A model generated the notes under the pieces. It was not told where the DNA came from. It saw nothing but the letters and a program-made list of their open reading frames with translations, and did not search any database. A DNA stretch of 64,000 nucleotides, from positions 20,794 to 84,793 of the forward strand of contig DATKPC010000114.1 in the NCBI GenBank assembly GCA_035524275.1, written 5' to 3'. This document shows positions 33,293 to 43,215 of this stretch, in pieces. The position numbers and the translations under genes were made by a program. Numbering within the stretch: position 1 is the first letter of the stretch; the number at the start of each line of letters is the position of its first letter. Origin of the DNA: DATKPC01 sp035524275 (GTDB lineage Bacteria; Pseudomonadota; Gammaproteobacteria; Burkholderiales; Burkholderiaceae_F).

Positions 33293-34129
33293 CTAGATGA
33301 CCCGGTGCTCCAGCGCCGGGAGGTTGGCGCGCACGCTCGCGATGCGCTGCAGGTCGATGTCGCCGGCGATGACGCCGGGGCCCTCGTCGCGTACCGCGAC
33401 GATCTCGCCCCACGGGTCGACGAGCATCGTGTGGCCGAACGTCGCGCGCCCGTTCTCGTGCCGGCCACCCTGCGCCGGCGCGAGGACGTAGCAGAGGTTC
33501 TCGATGGCCCGCGCGCGGAGCAGCGTTTCCCAGTGGGCGCGGCCGGTCACCGCGGTGAAGGCGGCCGGCACCAGGAGGAGGTCGCAGCGGCCGAGCGCGC
33601 GATACAGCTCCGGGAAGCGCAGGTCGTAGCAGACCGAGAGGCCGACGCGGATCCGGGCGGCGCCGGGCGGCTCGACGTCGAAGGCCGCGACGTTGCCGCC
33701 CGGCGCGATCGTCCGCGCCTCGTCGTACGCCTCCGTGCCGTTCGAGTAGCGGAACAGGTGGATCTTGTCGTAGCGGGCGATGCGCGCTCCCGACGGGTCG
33801 TAGACGAGCGTCGAGTTCATCACGCGGTCGGCCTGCGGCGCGACGAGCGGCAAGGTGCCGCCGACGAGCCAGATCCGGTGCCGGGCGGCCTGGCCGGCGA
33901 GGAACTGTTGGATCGGCCCGCTGCCGTCCGGCTCGCGCGCGGCGACCTTGTCCGTGTCCTTGCGGCCCATCAGGCAGAAGTATTCCGGCAACGCCACGAG
34001 CCGCGCGCCGTCGCGCGCCGCCTCCCCGATGAGGCTCTCGGCGGCCCGCAGGTTGGCGTCGACACTCGTCGTCGACACCATCTGGACGGCGGCGACTCGG
34101 ACCGGCATGGATCGTTCGGATGGCGTCAT
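33293..34129 (-). CDS. Carbon-nitrogen hydrolase (Nit1-type amidase)
   Basis: 278-residue nitrilase-superfamily amidase. The catalytic triad is visible: Glu49 in VALPEYF, Lys122 in YDKIHLFRY, and Cys167 in LSVCYDLRFPELYR. The closest described group is the Nit1/YbeM amidases that hydrolyse deaminated glutathione; substrate inferred. The ATG overlaps the yhdP stop (ATGA), so the two are translationally coupled; an internal ATG (34108, MPVRVAAVQM) is another possible start. Confidence 0.92.
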   Translation of the reverse strand: MTPSERSMPVRVAAVQMVSTTSVDANLRAAESLIGEAARDGARLVALPEYFCLMGRKDTDKVAAREPDGSGPIQQFLAGQAARHRIWLVGGTLPLVAPQADRVMNSTLVYDPSGARIARYDKIHLFRYSNGTEAYDEARTIAPGGNVAAFDVEPPGAARIRVGLSVCYDLRFPELYRALGRCDLLLVPAAFTAVTGRAHWETLLRARAIENLCYVLAPAQGGRHENGRATFGHTMLVDPWGEIVAVRDEGPGVIAGDIDLQRIASVRANLPALEHRVI

Positions 34130-37100
34130 GGTTTCTGCGCCTGCTGCGGCGTGGAGTCGCTGTGGAAGCGATCGCGTCGGACGACCTGCGGATCGGCCCA
34201 CGGGCCGGAGACGTCGTACTCGAAGGAAAAGACCTTCGACAGCGGGTCCTTCAGCACCAGCTGCGCGAGGAACGTCCCGAGCCCGATCGCCGGATTGGCG
34301 AGAAGAGCATACACAAGTGACGCCGAGCCTGCGTTGATCACCGGCAGCACGAGGACGTGAAGGTTCTGCGTTTCCGCGCGCAGGTCGGCGTTGCCTTCGA
34401 TCAGCACCGTCGCGGTGAGCCCGCGCATCCGGAAATTCGACGTCGCGATGACGCCCTGCCGGATCGATGCATCGGCGGTGATCGTGTCGAACGCGAAGCC
34501 CTCGGAGAAGATGTCGCGGAAATCGAGGCCGATGCGGTGGGGCAGCGATTGCAGCGACAGCACGCCGAGCAGTCGCGCGACGCCGGGCGCGGCCTTGAGG
34601 AACTGTCCCTTGTCGGTCTTCAGGTGCAGCGTGCCGGCGAGGCTCGGATAGTCGATCGAGAACGGCGATCCGATCCAGTTCAGGTCGCCGTCGAGGCGCC
34701 CGGAGCCGCCGCGCAGCGTGCCCGGAATGCCGAATCGCGCGAGCAGCTTGCCCGCGTCGGCGAAGTCGACGCTGAGCGTCATCGCCATGCGGCGCGAGGC
34801 CTCGCCGCCCGCCGGCGCCTTCGCGTCGCGGCTGCGTTCGGCGCTGGCGCTGAAGTGGCCGTCGGGGTTCGCGATGTCGAGTTTCTCGATGCGCCACGAC
34901 CCGGCGCTGCTCGGCGCGGCCAGTTCGAGCCGACCCAGCTTGAGGTTGCCGAGCTCGAAGTCGTCGGCGACGATGTCGAGCGACGGCATCTCCGCCTGCG
35001 GCGCGTCGATCATCTGCGCGACCTGCTCGCGCTGGCTGTCGGGGATCGCCAGCCGCGCGAGGCGGGCGCTGACGCGGCCCGGGCCGTTGCCCTCGCCGGG
35101 GCTCCAATTGACTGCGCCGCTGATGTGGTCCGACTGCACGTTCGCGTTCCAGGCGCCGTTGTCGGCACGCGATGCGCCGAGGACCACGTGAGAGAAGATC
35201 TTGTGGTTGAACGACAGCGTGTCGACGCGCGCGTTGACGAAATCCGGCGTCGCGCCGCCGTCCCCCGCCGCCACGCGGCCGGCGCCTGCCGCCGGCGGCG
35301 CGAGCAGGGCGCCGATCACCGGCAGCCACTGGTCCACGTCGAGCTGCGGCAAGTCGATGTTGGCGATGACGCCGAGCTCGGGCAGCGTCGCCGGCGTGCC
35401 GATGCCGATCGCGCCGCGCTCGATCCTCGCTTCGCCGCGCTCCGTGAGCAGGCGATCGAAGCGCACGCCGACGAGATGGCCGGCCGAGACCTGGATCGTG
35501 TCGTGGTGCGGCTCGTCGAGCCGCGGGAGAATTTCGACATGCAGCGGCATCGCGTCGGCGGCTGCCTTGCGCATCGGCGGTGGCAGGTCGATGCCGACGC
35601 CGACGAGGTCGGAATCGATCGCGACCTGCGCCTGGCCGTGCAGGATGGTCACCGCCGCGGCGTAGTGCAGGCTGCCCTGGGCGCGATCGAGGAGCCGCTG
35701 CACGACCGGGACCTCGACCTGCCGCTTCGCCCCCTGCGGCGTCGTCGTGCCCGACGCGCTGATCTTGATGGCGCCGTCCGGCGCGGTCAGCCCGTCGATG
35801 CGAACCTGCCCGTCGAGGAAGCCGGCCTCGACGCCGAGGATCCGCAGGCTGCGCTCGGTGAACTCCACTTGGCCGGTCGCGTGCGCGAGCGGCGCGACGT
35901 ACGGAGCCAGGTGCACGTCGTTGCCGGCGAGATAGACCGTCCCGGCGACGGTGGCCGGCTCGCGGACGCGGCCGAGCGGAATGCCGAGCTTCAGGTGCAG
36001 CCTCGCGTTGCCGTCGCCCTGCGCGCCGGCGAGCGAGCGGCCGATCCACTCGCCGACCGGGCTCGTGTTGACGTACCGGAGCATGTCGGCCAGCGGGCCG
36101 TTGGCCTCGCCGTCCAGCGTGAGGCGGGTATCCGGGGCGCCGAGGGGGGCGATCGCGAGGTGCACGTCGTTCAGCCCGACGCCGTCGATCGTTCCCTGGC
36201 CGGACGTGATCAGGACCCTGTCGCGATCGAACGCGAGGTCGAGGTCGATCCCGGTGGCAGCGGGCCACATGGCCCGCGGCGCGCCCGCGCCGGGCGCGTT
36301 CGTCGACAGTGCCTGCGGCAGGTAGTCGAGCGACGCGCCGGTCACGTGGGTCGCGATCTTGAACTCGCCGCGGCGCGGATCGACGAACGGGAAGTCGCGC
36401 AGGTCGCCGTGCAGCCGGACCGTCCCGTTGCCGGCAACGCCGCCGCGCAGCGCGAGATCGAGCCAGCGCTGGACCGGCGCCGCGCTCGGCAGCCGCGGGA
36501 AATAGCGCGACGTCCGGTTGACCTCGGCGCGATTGACCCGCCCGCTGAGGTCGATGACGCCCGGCCCCTGGTCGGCCTGCATCCACGAGCCCGCCAGGCT
36601 GAAGTCGATGTCCGGGTTCGAGAACTGCAGTCCGTCGACCGACACCGCGAGATGGTCGCCTCGCTTCCAGCGGACGGTCGCGGCGAGGGTCGCCGCCGGG
36701 ATCTTCGGATCGTCGAACAGCCCCGGCAACTCCAGCGTCGCATTGCGCGAGTCGAGCGCGAGCGTGCCGCCCGTCTCGGTGGCGTCGATGCTCCCGGACA
36801 GCTGCTCGAACCCGGGTCGACCGAGATGGAGGCCGCGGTCGCCCGCGCCGGCCGCGACCGCGCCCTCCGGCGTCGGCGCGGCATCGGCCGGGATCGACAG
36901 ACCGCTGAATCGCGTCTTGAAGCTGAAGTGCTGCGGCCGCGTCGGGTCGCCCTGCCAGGCGAGCGCCATCTGCGTCAGGTCGCCGGCGACGGCGCTGCGC
37001 GCGATCGCGTCGTGGACGTCGCGCGGCAATGGCAGGTGCCGCGCCAGCTCGTCGAGCTGCGCGAGCGACAGGTGGCCCGCCTCGAACTGGCCGTGAGCCA

Positions 37101-38367
37101 GCTCGTCGCGCGGCGACGTCGCGCCCGCGGCCCCGGCAGGCGCCGGCAGCGGCTGCGCCCAGCGCAGCGTCAGGTCGGTCGGCGCAATCTGCAGCCGCTC
37201 GCCCTGCTCGAGCGCGAAATGCGTCAGCTGGATCTCCTGGCCGTCCTCGTGCGCGCCGCCCCACGGCTGCTGCGTGACACGCCCGCTCAACGAGGCGAGC
37301 ACCAGCGGCTCCAGCTCGGCGCCGAGCTTGACGTCGACATCCGTCGCCGCGACGTCGGCACGCAGCCGGCGCGACTCGAGGTTGCTGAAATCGAGCCACA
37401 GGCGCAGTGCGCCCTGGGCGCGCCGCACCGCGAGCGGCGCGCCGGCGATCTCGACCGGTCCGACGAGCGCGGCGACGCGTGCCAGGTCGGCGAAGTCGAA
37501 TTGCGCATAGACGTGCCCGGCCCAGCGCCTGAAGTCGGAGGCCCGCGCGAGCCACGGATGCGTGAACGCGACGCGGACGTCGAGCTTGTCGGACAGGTCC
37601 GCCGGTGGCCGCGCCTGCAGCGCCAGCTGGTGGCCTCCGAGCGTGCGCCGCGAGACGAAGTTGACCTCGTCGAGGTCGACCGCGACGGCGCCGCGCTGCC
37701 CGTCGTGCACGTCGACGTAGTGCACGCGCCCGTCGCGGACGGCGAGATGCGGCTGCTCCAGCAGCCAGTCGAGGACGCGCGTGTCGCCCTCGGCCGCCGG
37801 ATCGAACGTGAACCCGGCGACCTCGTAGCGCCCGCCGGGCAGGCGCCGGACGCTGAGTTCCGGCGCCTCGAGCGTCAGGGTCGTGAAGACCGGCTGCAGC
37901 GTCACCAGGCTGCGCCACGAGACCTCGGCCTCGGCCTGCGGCAGCGCCGCCGCGGTCGCGCCGTCCGCATCGAGCAGCTCGACGCCCTGCATCCGCAGGC
38001 GCGGCAGCAAGCCGGTCCACGTCGCGTCGATGCGGCCGATCTTCAGCGTCCGCCCGAGCAGCGTCGAGACTTCGCGCTCGATCGTCGGGCGCAGCAGCGC
38101 GTCGGCGCGCGGCAGCCACCAGTAGCGCGCGGCGACGGCCGCGAGTCCCAGCGCGAAGTAGACGCCGACGACCGACCAGGCGATGACCTTGAGCGTGCCT
38201 TCGAAGGCACGCACGGCGTGCATGCCGACGCGGCGGGCGGCGCGTTCCTCCGCGCCTTCGATCGCCCTTTCGACGCCGTCGATCGCGTGGCCGATCCTGC
38301 CTTCGTCACGGTGCCGGGCGATGTCGTCCGGGGCGCCGGCTTCGGGGGACGAATCGGAATCTGGCAT
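34126..38367 (-). CDS. yhdP: YhdP family AsmA-like envelope protein
   Basis: Very long (1413-residue) inner-membrane-anchored periplasmic protein. One N-terminal transmembrane helix (about 59-80, VIAWSVVGVYFALGLAAVAA) is followed by a long beta-rich repeat region, with the DUF3971 and AsmA-C-like end (SFSIDYPSLAGTLHLKTDKG and HVLVLPVINAGSASLVYALL). In E. coli YhdP, TamB and YdbH bridge the periplasm and move phospholipids to the outer membrane. The first 50 residues are charged and would be cytoplasmic. Divergent from glnE, coupled to the nitrilase gene. Confidence 0.93.
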   Translation of the reverse strand: MPDSDSSPEAGAPDDIARHRDEGRIGHAIDGVERAIEGAEERAARRVGMHAVRAFEGTLKVIAWSVVGVYFALGLAAVAARYWWLPRADALLRPTIEREVSTLLGRTLKIGRIDATWTGLLPRLRMQGVELLDADGATAAALPQAEAEVSWRSLVTLQPVFTTLTLEAPELSVRRLPGGRYEVAGFTFDPAAEGDTRVLDWLLEQPHLAVRDGRVHYVDVHDGQRGAVAVDLDEVNFVSRRTLGGHQLALQARPPADLSDKLDVRVAFTHPWLARASDFRRWAGHVYAQFDFADLARVAALVGPVEIAGAPLAVRRAQGALRLWLDFSNLESRRLRADVAATDVDVKLGAELEPLVLASLSGRVTQQPWGGAHEDGQEIQLTHFALEQGERLQIAPTDLTLRWAQPLPAPAGAAGATSPRDELAHGQFEAGHLSLAQLDELARHLPLPRDVHDAIARSAVAGDLTQMALAWQGDPTRPQHFSFKTRFSGLSIPADAAPTPEGAVAAGAGDRGLHLGRPGFEQLSGSIDATETGGTLALDSRNATLELPGLFDDPKIPAATLAATVRWKRGDHLAVSVDGLQFSNPDIDFSLAGSWMQADQGPGVIDLSGRVNRAEVNRTSRYFPRLPSAAPVQRWLDLALRGGVAGNGTVRLHGDLRDFPFVDPRRGEFKIATHVTGASLDYLPQALSTNAPGAGAPRAMWPAATGIDLDLAFDRDRVLITSGQGTIDGVGLNDVHLAIAPLGAPDTRLTLDGEANGPLADMLRYVNTSPVGEWIGRSLAGAQGDGNARLHLKLGIPLGRVREPATVAGTVYLAGNDVHLAPYVAPLAHATGQVEFTERSLRILGVEAGFLDGQVRIDGLTAPDGAIKISASGTTTPQGAKRQVEVPVVQRLLDRAQGSLHYAAAVTILHGQAQVAIDSDLVGVGIDLPPPMRKAAADAMPLHVEILPRLDEPHHDTIQVSAGHLVGVRFDRLLTERGEARIERGAIGIGTPATLPELGVIANIDLPQLDVDQWLPVIGALLAPPAAGAGRVAAGDGGATPDFVNARVDTLSFNHKIFSHVVLGASRADNGAWNANVQSDHISGAVNWSPGEGNGPGRVSARLARLAIPDSQREQVAQMIDAPQAEMPSLDIVADDFELGNLKLGRLELAAPSSAGSWRIEKLDIANPDGHFSASAERSRDAKAPAGGEASRRMAMTLSVDFADAGKLLARFGIPGTLRGGSGRLDGDLNWIGSPFSIDYPSLAGTLHLKTDKGQFLKAAPGVARLLGVLSLQSLPHRIGLDFRDIFSEGFAFDTITADASIRQGVIATSNFRMRGLTATVLIEGNADLRAETQNLHVLVLPVINAGSASLVYALLANPAIGLGTFLAQLVLKDPLSKVFSFEYDVSGPWADPQVVRRDRFHSDSTPQQAQKP

Positions 38368-38524
38368 CGTGGCGTCGGGATGGCGGCGGGCCCGGCGAAC
38401 GACGTCCGGCGAAGCGCGAGCCCAGCGCCGAGGTTACCCTACCTGGTCGGGAAGATGGCTCGCCCCGCGCCGCGGTCCATGACGTGCCGCTGTCCCCCCG
38501 ATCGGATGACCTCGCTTCGCACCG

Positions 38525-41491
38525 ATGGATGCCCATGACATGACATCAGGAAGCACGTCCAGTCCGGCTTCGGCTTCGGTCCTGCGAGACGCCGCGGGCG
38601 TCGCGCTGGCCAGCACGCGCTTCGTCCCGCATACGCTCGCGGCGCTGCTCGGCTCCTCGAGCACCGAGGCCCAAAGGTTCGAGGTCCTCGCGACGCTGTC
38701 GAGCGGCCCGTGGGACCGCGATCGCATCGACGCCGAGTTTCAACGCCTGCTCGCCGCCGACCCGCAAGCCGCCGACATCGACGCGGAGCGCCGCGTCGCC
38801 GCCTGCGGACGAGCGTTGCGCCGCGCCCGGCGCCTCGTGCTGCTCGGTACGCTGGTCCGCGACGTCGCGGGCGTTGCGCCGCTGGCCGAGGTCGTCGGCG
38901 CGATGACGGCGCTCGCCGAGGTCGCGGTGCAGCGCGGGGTCGCGGCCGTTGCCGACGGCCTGTCGCGGCGCTTCGGCACGCCGTGCGCGCGCGACGGCAC
39001 GCCGCAGGACCTTCTCGTGGTCGCGATGGGCAAGGGCGGCGGCGGCGAGCTCAACGTCTCGTCCGATCTCGACCTCGTGTTCGTCTACGACCAGGAGGGG
39101 GAGACGCGCGACCTGCGGCGGCCGCCGCAGCACGACGCGGTGCTGCGGCCGCTCGGCAACCAGGAATTCTTCGAGCGCCTCGGGCGCGCGCTGATCGGCC
39201 TGCTCGCGGACGCCACGGCCGAGGGCTTCGTGTTCCGCGTCGACATGCGGCTGCGCCCGAACGGGGACAGCGGGCCGCTCGCGGTGTCGTCGCCGATGCT
39301 CGAGGACTATCTCGTGCGCCACGGCCGCGCCTGGGAGCGCTTTGCCTGGCTGAAGGCGCGCGTCGTCTCGGCGCCGGTCTTCGCCTCCGCGGCGGCGTTC
39401 GCGATGCAGTGCAAGGCACTGGACGACCTGGTGCGGCCGTTCGTCTTTCGCAAGTATCTCGACTTCAACGCGATTTCCGCGCTGCGCGAGCTGCATGCGC
39501 GGATCCGCGCGGAACGCACGCGGCGCGGCGCCGGACGACCGGAACGGCAGGACGACGTCAAGCTGGGACGCGGCGGCATCCGCGAGATCGAATTCATCGC
39601 GCAGGCCCTGCAGGTGATCCGGGGCGGCCGCGACGCGCGCCTGCGCACGCGCTCGACGCTCGTCGCGCTCGAGGCGCTGGTCGACTGCCGCGCGCTGGAC
39701 GCGGCGAGCGGCGCGGCGCTCGCCGCCGACTACGTCCTGCTGCGCCAGGTCGAGCACGCATTGCAGTATGTCGACGACGCGCAGACGCACCTCTTCCCGC
39801 CCGATCCGGCGGCCCGCGACCGCGTCGCGCGGCTGCTGCGGCGCCGCGATGGCGAGGCGCTGGCGCAGGAGCTTGGGGGCGCCCGCGAGCGTGTCGCGGC
39901 GGCGTTCGACGCGGTGTTCGCGCCGGCGGGCCGGACCGCCGCCGGCGCCGGGTCCGGCGGCGAGGCGTCCGACGGCGCCGAGTGGCTCGGCGCGCCGCAG
40001 GACGCGCTGCAGGCGCGGTTGAGCGCGCTCGGCTACGACCGCCCCGAGGCCGGCGCGGCGCGCCTCGCGGCGCTGGCGCGCTCGCGGCCCGTGGGCACCG
40101 CGTCCGACGGCGCGCGGCTGGCGATCGAACGCCTGGTGGGCGCGCTGTGCCGGTCCGCGCGCCAGCTCGAGCCGCAGGCGCACGCCGGTACCGACGCGGA
40201 CGAGCTCCTGCTGCGTGCGATCGACCTCGTCGAGGTGATTGCCGGGCGCAGCACGTATGTCGCGCTGCTCGACGAATTTCCGCGCGCACGCGACCGCGTG
40301 CTGCGCCTGCTCGCGGCGAGCCGCTGGGCGACCGACTACCTGGTCCGGCATCCGATCCTGCTCGACGAACTGCTCGACGAGCGCGACCACGCCGACCCGA
40401 CCCGCGGCGACCCCGACTGGGGGGCGTGGCGCGCGGCGCTGCGCGCACAGCTCGACGACGCGCATCCGGACGCCGAGCGCCAGATGAACCTGCTGCGCGA
40501 CGCGCACCACGCGCAGGTGTTCCGGCTCCTGATGGCCGACCTCGAGGGGCGCCTCACGCTGGAACGGCTCGCCGACCACCTCTCGGCGCTCGCCGACGCC
40601 GCGCTCGAGGAGACGATCGCGCATGTCTGGCGCGGCATCGCGCGGCGGCACCGTGCCGCGCCGCGCTTCGCGGTCGTCGCCTACGGCAAGCTCGGCGGCA
40701 AGGAACTCGGCTACGCGTCGGACCTCGACCTGATCTTCGTCTACGACGACGACCACCCGGACGCCGCCGAGCTCTACGGCCAGCTCGCGCGCCGCACGAT
40801 CACGTGGCTCACGACGCACACGTCGAGCGGCGTCCTGTTCGATATCGACCTGAGGCTCAGGCCCAACGGCAACGCCGGGCTGCTCGTGACGACCGTCGAC
40901 GCGTTCGAGGCCTACCAGCGGGGCGGCGCGGCCGGCGCGTGGGTCTGGGAGCACCAGGCACTGACGCGCGCGCGCGCCTGCGCGGGCGATCGCGAGGTCG
41001 GCGCGCGCGTCGAGGCGGTTCGCCGCGCCGTCCTGCTGCAGCCGCGCGACCACGATCGCCTGGCGCAGGCCGTCGTCGCGATGCGCGCGCGCATGCTGGC
41101 GGCGCACCCCAGCCGCGGCGGCGGCTTCGACGTGAAGCACGATCGCGGCGGGATGGTCGACGTGGAGTTCGCGGTGCAGTTCCTGGTGCTCGCGTGCGCC
41201 GCGCGCGAGCCGCGGCTGCTCGGCAACCTCGGCAACCTGGCGCTGCTGCATATCGCCGGGGACGCCGGCCTCGTCGACATGGCGCTCGCCGATGGCGCCG
41301 CGACCGCCTACCGCGAGTATCGGCGGCGGCAGCACGCGCTGCGGCTGAACGGGCACCCGGCCGCGATCGTCGAAGCCGCCGACGTCGCGGCCCACCGGGC
41401 GGCCGTCCAGGCGCTCTGGCGCGCCGTCCTGCGGACCGACGAGCCGCTGCACGGCGACGCGGCAGCGCCGCTCGCGCGGGCCGTTGCCTGA
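38525..41491 (+). CDS. glnE: GlnE, glutamine synthetase adenylyltransferase/adenylyl-removing enzyme
   Basis: Bifunctional enzyme that adenylylates and deadenylylates glutamine synthetase according to nitrogen status. Two nucleotidyltransferase domains are visible: the removing domain with AMGKGGGGELNVSSDLDLVF near 168-187, and the transferase domain with AYGKLGGKELGYASDLDLIF near 717-736, each followed by its helical region (for example DVKLGRGGIREIEFIAQ and DVKHDRGGMVDVEFAVQF). Length 988, in the family range. ilvE follows after 35 bp. The 157 bp shared with yhdP has no clear promoter. Confidence 0.97.
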   Translation: MDAHDMTSGSTSSPASASVLRDAAGVALASTRFVPHTLAALLGSSSTEAQRFEVLATLSSGPWDRDRIDAEFQRLLAADPQAADIDAERRVAACGRALRRARRLVLLGTLVRDVAGVAPLAEVVGAMTALAEVAVQRGVAAVADGLSRRFGTPCARDGTPQDLLVVAMGKGGGGELNVSSDLDLVFVYDQEGETRDLRRPPQHDAVLRPLGNQEFFERLGRALIGLLADATAEGFVFRVDMRLRPNGDSGPLAVSSPMLEDYLVRHGRAWERFAWLKARVVSAPVFASAAAFAMQCKALDDLVRPFVFRKYLDFNAISALRELHARIRAERTRRGAGRPERQDDVKLGRGGIREIEFIAQALQVIRGGRDARLRTRSTLVALEALVDCRALDAASGAALAADYVLLRQVEHALQYVDDAQTHLFPPDPAARDRVARLLRRRDGEALAQELGGARERVAAAFDAVFAPAGRTAAGAGSGGEASDGAEWLGAPQDALQARLSALGYDRPEAGAARLAALARSRPVGTASDGARLAIERLVGALCRSARQLEPQAHAGTDADELLLRAIDLVEVIAGRSTYVALLDEFPRARDRVLRLLAASRWATDYLVRHPILLDELLDERDHADPTRGDPDWGAWRAALRAQLDDAHPDAERQMNLLRDAHHAQVFRLLMADLEGRLTLERLADHLSALADAALEETIAHVWRGIARRHRAAPRFAVVAYGKLGGKELGYASDLDLIFVYDDDHPDAAELYGQLARRTITWLTTHTSSGVLFDIDLRLRPNGNAGLLVTTVDAFEAYQRGGAAGAWVWEHQALTRARACAGDREVGARVEAVRRAVLLQPRDHDRLAQAVVAMRARMLAAHPSRGGGFDVKHDRGGMVDVEFAVQFLVLACAAREPRLLGNLGNLALLHIAGDAGLVDMALADGAATAYREYRRRQHALRLNGHPAAIVEAADVAAHRAAVQALWRAVLRTDEPLHGDAAAPLARAVA

Positions 41492-41526
41492 ACCACTACA
41501 ATATCGGGTCCTAGGGAGGATTTCCG

Positions 41527-42447
41527 ATGTCGATGGCAGATCGCGACGGCTGGATCTGGAACGACGGCAGGCTCGTGCCCTGGCGCGACGCCACGACGCA
41601 CGTCCTGACGCATTCGCTGCACTACGGCCTGGCCGTGTTCGAGGGCGTGCGCGCCTACAAGACCGCCGAAGGCACCGCCATTTTCCGCCTGCAGGAACAC
41701 ACGGCGCGGCTGTTCAATTCGGCGCGGATCTTCATGATGGAGATCCCCTTCGCGCCGGAGCAGGTGGCCGCGGCGCAGTGCGAGGTCGTTCGCGCGAACC
41801 GCCTGGAATCCTGCTACCTGCGGCCGATCGTCTTCTACGGCTCGGAGAAGATGGGCGTGAGCCCGAAGGGCGCCAAGGTCCATGTCGCGATCGCCGCCTG
41901 GCCCTGGGGCGCGTATCTCGGCGAGGACGGGCTGAACCACGGCATCCGCGTCAAGACCTCGTCGTACGCCCGGCACCACATCAACGTCTCGATGGTACGT
42001 TCCAAGACCGCGGGCCACTACGTCAACTCGATCCTCGCGAATCTCGAGGCGACCCGCGACGGCTACGACGAGGCGCTGCTGCTCGACACGCAGGGATTCG
42101 TCGCCGAAGGCGCCGGCGAGAACCTCTTCATCGTCCGCGGCGGGCAGCTCGTCGAGCCGCAGCTGGTCTCCGGGCTGACGGGCATCACGCGCGCCACGGT
42201 GATCGAGATCGCGCACGACCTCGGCCTGGCGGTGAGCGCCGTTCCCATGACGCGCGACGACGTCTACCTCGCCGACGAGGCGTTCTTCACCGGCACGGCG
42301 GCCGAGGTGACGCCGATTCGCGAACTCGACGGGCGGCCGATCGGCAGCGGGACGCGCGGGCCGGTGACGGCGCGCATCCAGGCCGCGTTCTTCGACGCGG
42401 TGAACGGGCGCAATCCGAAGTACTCCTCCTGGTTGACGCGGATCTGA
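41527..42447 (+). CDS. ilvE: Branched-chain amino acid aminotransferase
   Basis: PLP-dependent class IV aminotransferase making Leu, Ile and Val from their keto acids; 306 residues. The start WIWNDGRLVPWRDATTHVLT is typical, the PLP lysine lies in VRSKTAGHYVNS, and the family blocks GFVAEGAGENLF and FFTGTAAEVTPIRELDG are present. AGGGAGGA precedes the ATG by six bases. It follows glnE by 35 bp and is followed four bases later by the zinc-finger gene, so these form one transcription unit. Confidence 0.97.
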   Translation: MSMADRDGWIWNDGRLVPWRDATTHVLTHSLHYGLAVFEGVRAYKTAEGTAIFRLQEHTARLFNSARIFMMEIPFAPEQVAAAQCEVVRANRLESCYLRPIVFYGSEKMGVSPKGAKVHVAIAAWPWGAYLGEDGLNHGIRVKTSSYARHHINVSMVRSKTAGHYVNSILANLEATRDGYDEALLLDTQGFVAEGAGENLFIVRGGQLVEPQLVSGLTGITRATVIEIAHDLGLAVSAVPMTRDDVYLADEAFFTGTAAEVTPIRELDGRPIGSGTRGPVTARIQAAFFDAVNGRNPKYSSWLTRI

Positions 42448-42450
42448 ACC

Positions 42451-42666
42451 ATGGCCACTGCCAACGCCAACGCGAACCACAATGGCCATGTCGTCGAGCT
42501 GCTGGCGCGCGACCTTCCGGCGTTCTGCCCCAACCCGGCGATGCCCGTCTGGAACCACCACCCGCGCATCTTCCTCGACGTGACGCGGACCGGCGAGGCG
42601 ATGTGCCCGTATTGCGGCACGCGCTACCGGCTGAAGGCGGGCGAGGTCGTCCGCGGTCACGGCTGA
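42451..42666 (+). CDS. CHCC-type zinc-finger protein
   Basis: 71-residue protein with a zinc site of the NDUFS6/CHCC type: His and Cys upstream (FCPNPAMPVWNHHPRIFLDV) and CPYCGTRYRL. The bacterial members are found beside ilvE in betaproteobacteria; the function is not established. Four bases after ilvE, so co-translated with it. Confidence 0.88.
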   Translation: MATANANANHNGHVVELLARDLPAFCPNPAMPVWNHHPRIFLDVTRTGEAMCPYCGTRYRLKAGEVVRGHG

Positions 42667-42693
42667 ACGGGTGCGCGCCGCCGCACGATCCGC

Positions 42694-43137
42694 ATGCATT
42701 CGCTGACGAAGCCGCTGCTGTTCGCGTCGCCCGACGAGTGCGAGCAGGCGTTCTACGACGCCCTCGAGGCGGGCGATGTCGACGCCTTGAACGAGTTGTG
42801 GCTCGACGATGACGACGTCTGCTGCGTCCACCCGGGCGGCCCGCGCCTGACGGGAAGTGCCGCGGTTCGCGCGTCGTGGGCGGCGATCCTCGCCGACGGA
42901 CCGGTCCGGATGCGGGCCGTGCAGAAGAAATCGCTCGAGACACCCACGATCGCGCTGTCGAATGTCATCGAGGAACTGATCGTCACGCAGGGCCGCAGCC
43001 AGCGCGTGGTCCACGTCATCACGACGAACGGATTCGTGAAGACGCCGGGGGGCTGGAAGATGATGCTGCATCATGCCTCGCAGGCGCCGGAAGGGCGGCC
43101 GCCGGTCGCCGAGACGCCGTCCGGGACGCTCCATTGA
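42694..43137 (+). CDS. NTF2/SnoaL-like domain protein
   Basis: 147-residue soluble protein with the cystatin-like cone fold of the SnoaL/DUF4440 group: CEQAFYDALEAGDVDALNEL, CVHPGGPRLTG, ASWAAIL and GGWKMMLHHAS. Such domains often serve as small-molecule binding or enzyme cores; nothing here fixes the substrate. It lies 27 bp after the zinc-finger gene and probably ends the glnE-ilvE unit. Confidence 0.8.
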   Translation: MHSLTKPLLFASPDECEQAFYDALEAGDVDALNELWLDDDDVCCVHPGGPRLTGSAAVRASWAAILADGPVRMRAVQKKSLETPTIALSNVIEELIVTQGRSQRVVHVITTNGFVKTPGGWKMMLHHASQAPEGRPPVAETPSGTLH

Positions 43138-43215
43138 TGGCGTGCTGACGTCGGATCGCCCCCCGCCGCGCGCGCCGAGGGCGGACGGGAGCGGGGGCGG
43201 ATTCGCGCCGCACGC

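Noticed and set aside
34357..38538. Very long plus-strand open frame (1393 codons) opposite yhdP
   Set aside because: Arg/Ala/Glu-rich antisense frame typical of high-GC DNA; no family resemblance, while the minus-strand YhdP is clear.
38546..41452. 968-codon minus-strand frame opposite glnE
   Set aside because: Antisense shadow of a confidently identified GlnE; composition reflects the complement of its codons.
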